Assembly (NCBI GenBank): GCA_001897515.1 | Contig: MKTA01000030.1 | Coordinates: forward strand, 118,392-182,391 | Direction: 5' to 3' | DNA from: Bacteroidetes bacterium 41-46 | Lineage (GTDB): Bacteria > Bacteroidota > Bacteroidia > Bacteroidales > UBA932 | DNA: 64,000 nt | Shown here: one piece after another, positions 63,900 through 64,000 of the stretch | How positions within the stretch are numbered: the stretch's first letter is position 1 | How the letters are laid out: each line of letters opens with the position of its first letter | Notes under the pieces: generated by a model | What the model was told of the DNA's origin: nothing | Databases searched by the model: none | What the model saw: the letters and a program-made list of their open reading frames with translations, nothing else | Program-made: the position numbers and the translations under genes

Positions 63900-64000
63900 C
63901 TATAATTTGCATAAAATTTTTACACCCCTGTAAAGAATTCTTTCGTCCAAAAAAGGGGTGAAAAATAGTTTGAAAAAATATTTGATAATTTACAGTTCCT

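Overview
The window looks like part of the chromosome of an anaerobic member of the Bacteroidales. The evidence is: repeated promoters of the Bacteroidetes type (-7 TAnnTTTG, often with a -33 TTG), few Shine-Dalgarno-like sites, a one-chain PurL, a glycolytic PPDK, TonB and beta-barrel outer membrane proteins, the [FeFe]-hydrogenase maturases HydE and HydF, and a menaquinone-type MenG/UbiE. No species can be named from the sequence alone.

Layout. Bases 1-4150 hold the end of what is probably an integrated element: the C-terminal part of a phage-like DnaB helicase, several small unrecognised genes and an ASCH-domain protein. It abuts the 3' end of a tRNA-Val gene. From 4.2 to 56 kb the window is mostly ordinary core genome: folC, purL-phoH, ppdK, an FMN-binding protein, hydF-hydE, a flippase and a porin, yceD-rpmF-fabH-tRNA-Arg, typA, guaA, a TonB receptor, xerD, pyk, ftsE-nth, a TPR protein with an outer membrane partner, gyrB, an M23 peptidase, an alpha-oxoamine synthase with an SDR, a 2-hydroxyacid dehydrogenase, menG, cardiolipin synthase, a PAP2 phosphatase, rplS-tRNA-Arg, anmK, a second M23 peptidase, and grpE-dnaJ.

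The most interesting stretch is 53.9-62.3 kb. A CRP-type regulator and a divergent beta-eliminating lyase (tryptophanase / tyrosine phenol-lyase family) lie on the minus strand. Between the lyase and its promoter is a 320-base leader with two short reading frames that match each other, MKFNNTYYYSYYYFNRG and MNINRAYYYSYYYYRTYRG plus 11 more residues. Each is followed by an intrinsic terminator. I read this as a tandem, tyrosine-sensing ribosome-mediated attenuator.

On the other side of the same intergenic region a plus-strand operon encodes DsrE2-like, TusA-like, MvhD-like, HdrA-like, HdrA/QmoB-like, a small winged-helix-like and QmoC-like proteins. This appears to be a membrane-bound heterodisulfide-reductase-like complex joined to sulfur-carrier proteins. 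A TGTGA-N6-TCACA palindrome sits between the two divergent units, and the nearby regulator has the matching R-E-x-x-x-R recognition helix.

The window ends with a class I photolyase/cryptochrome gene.
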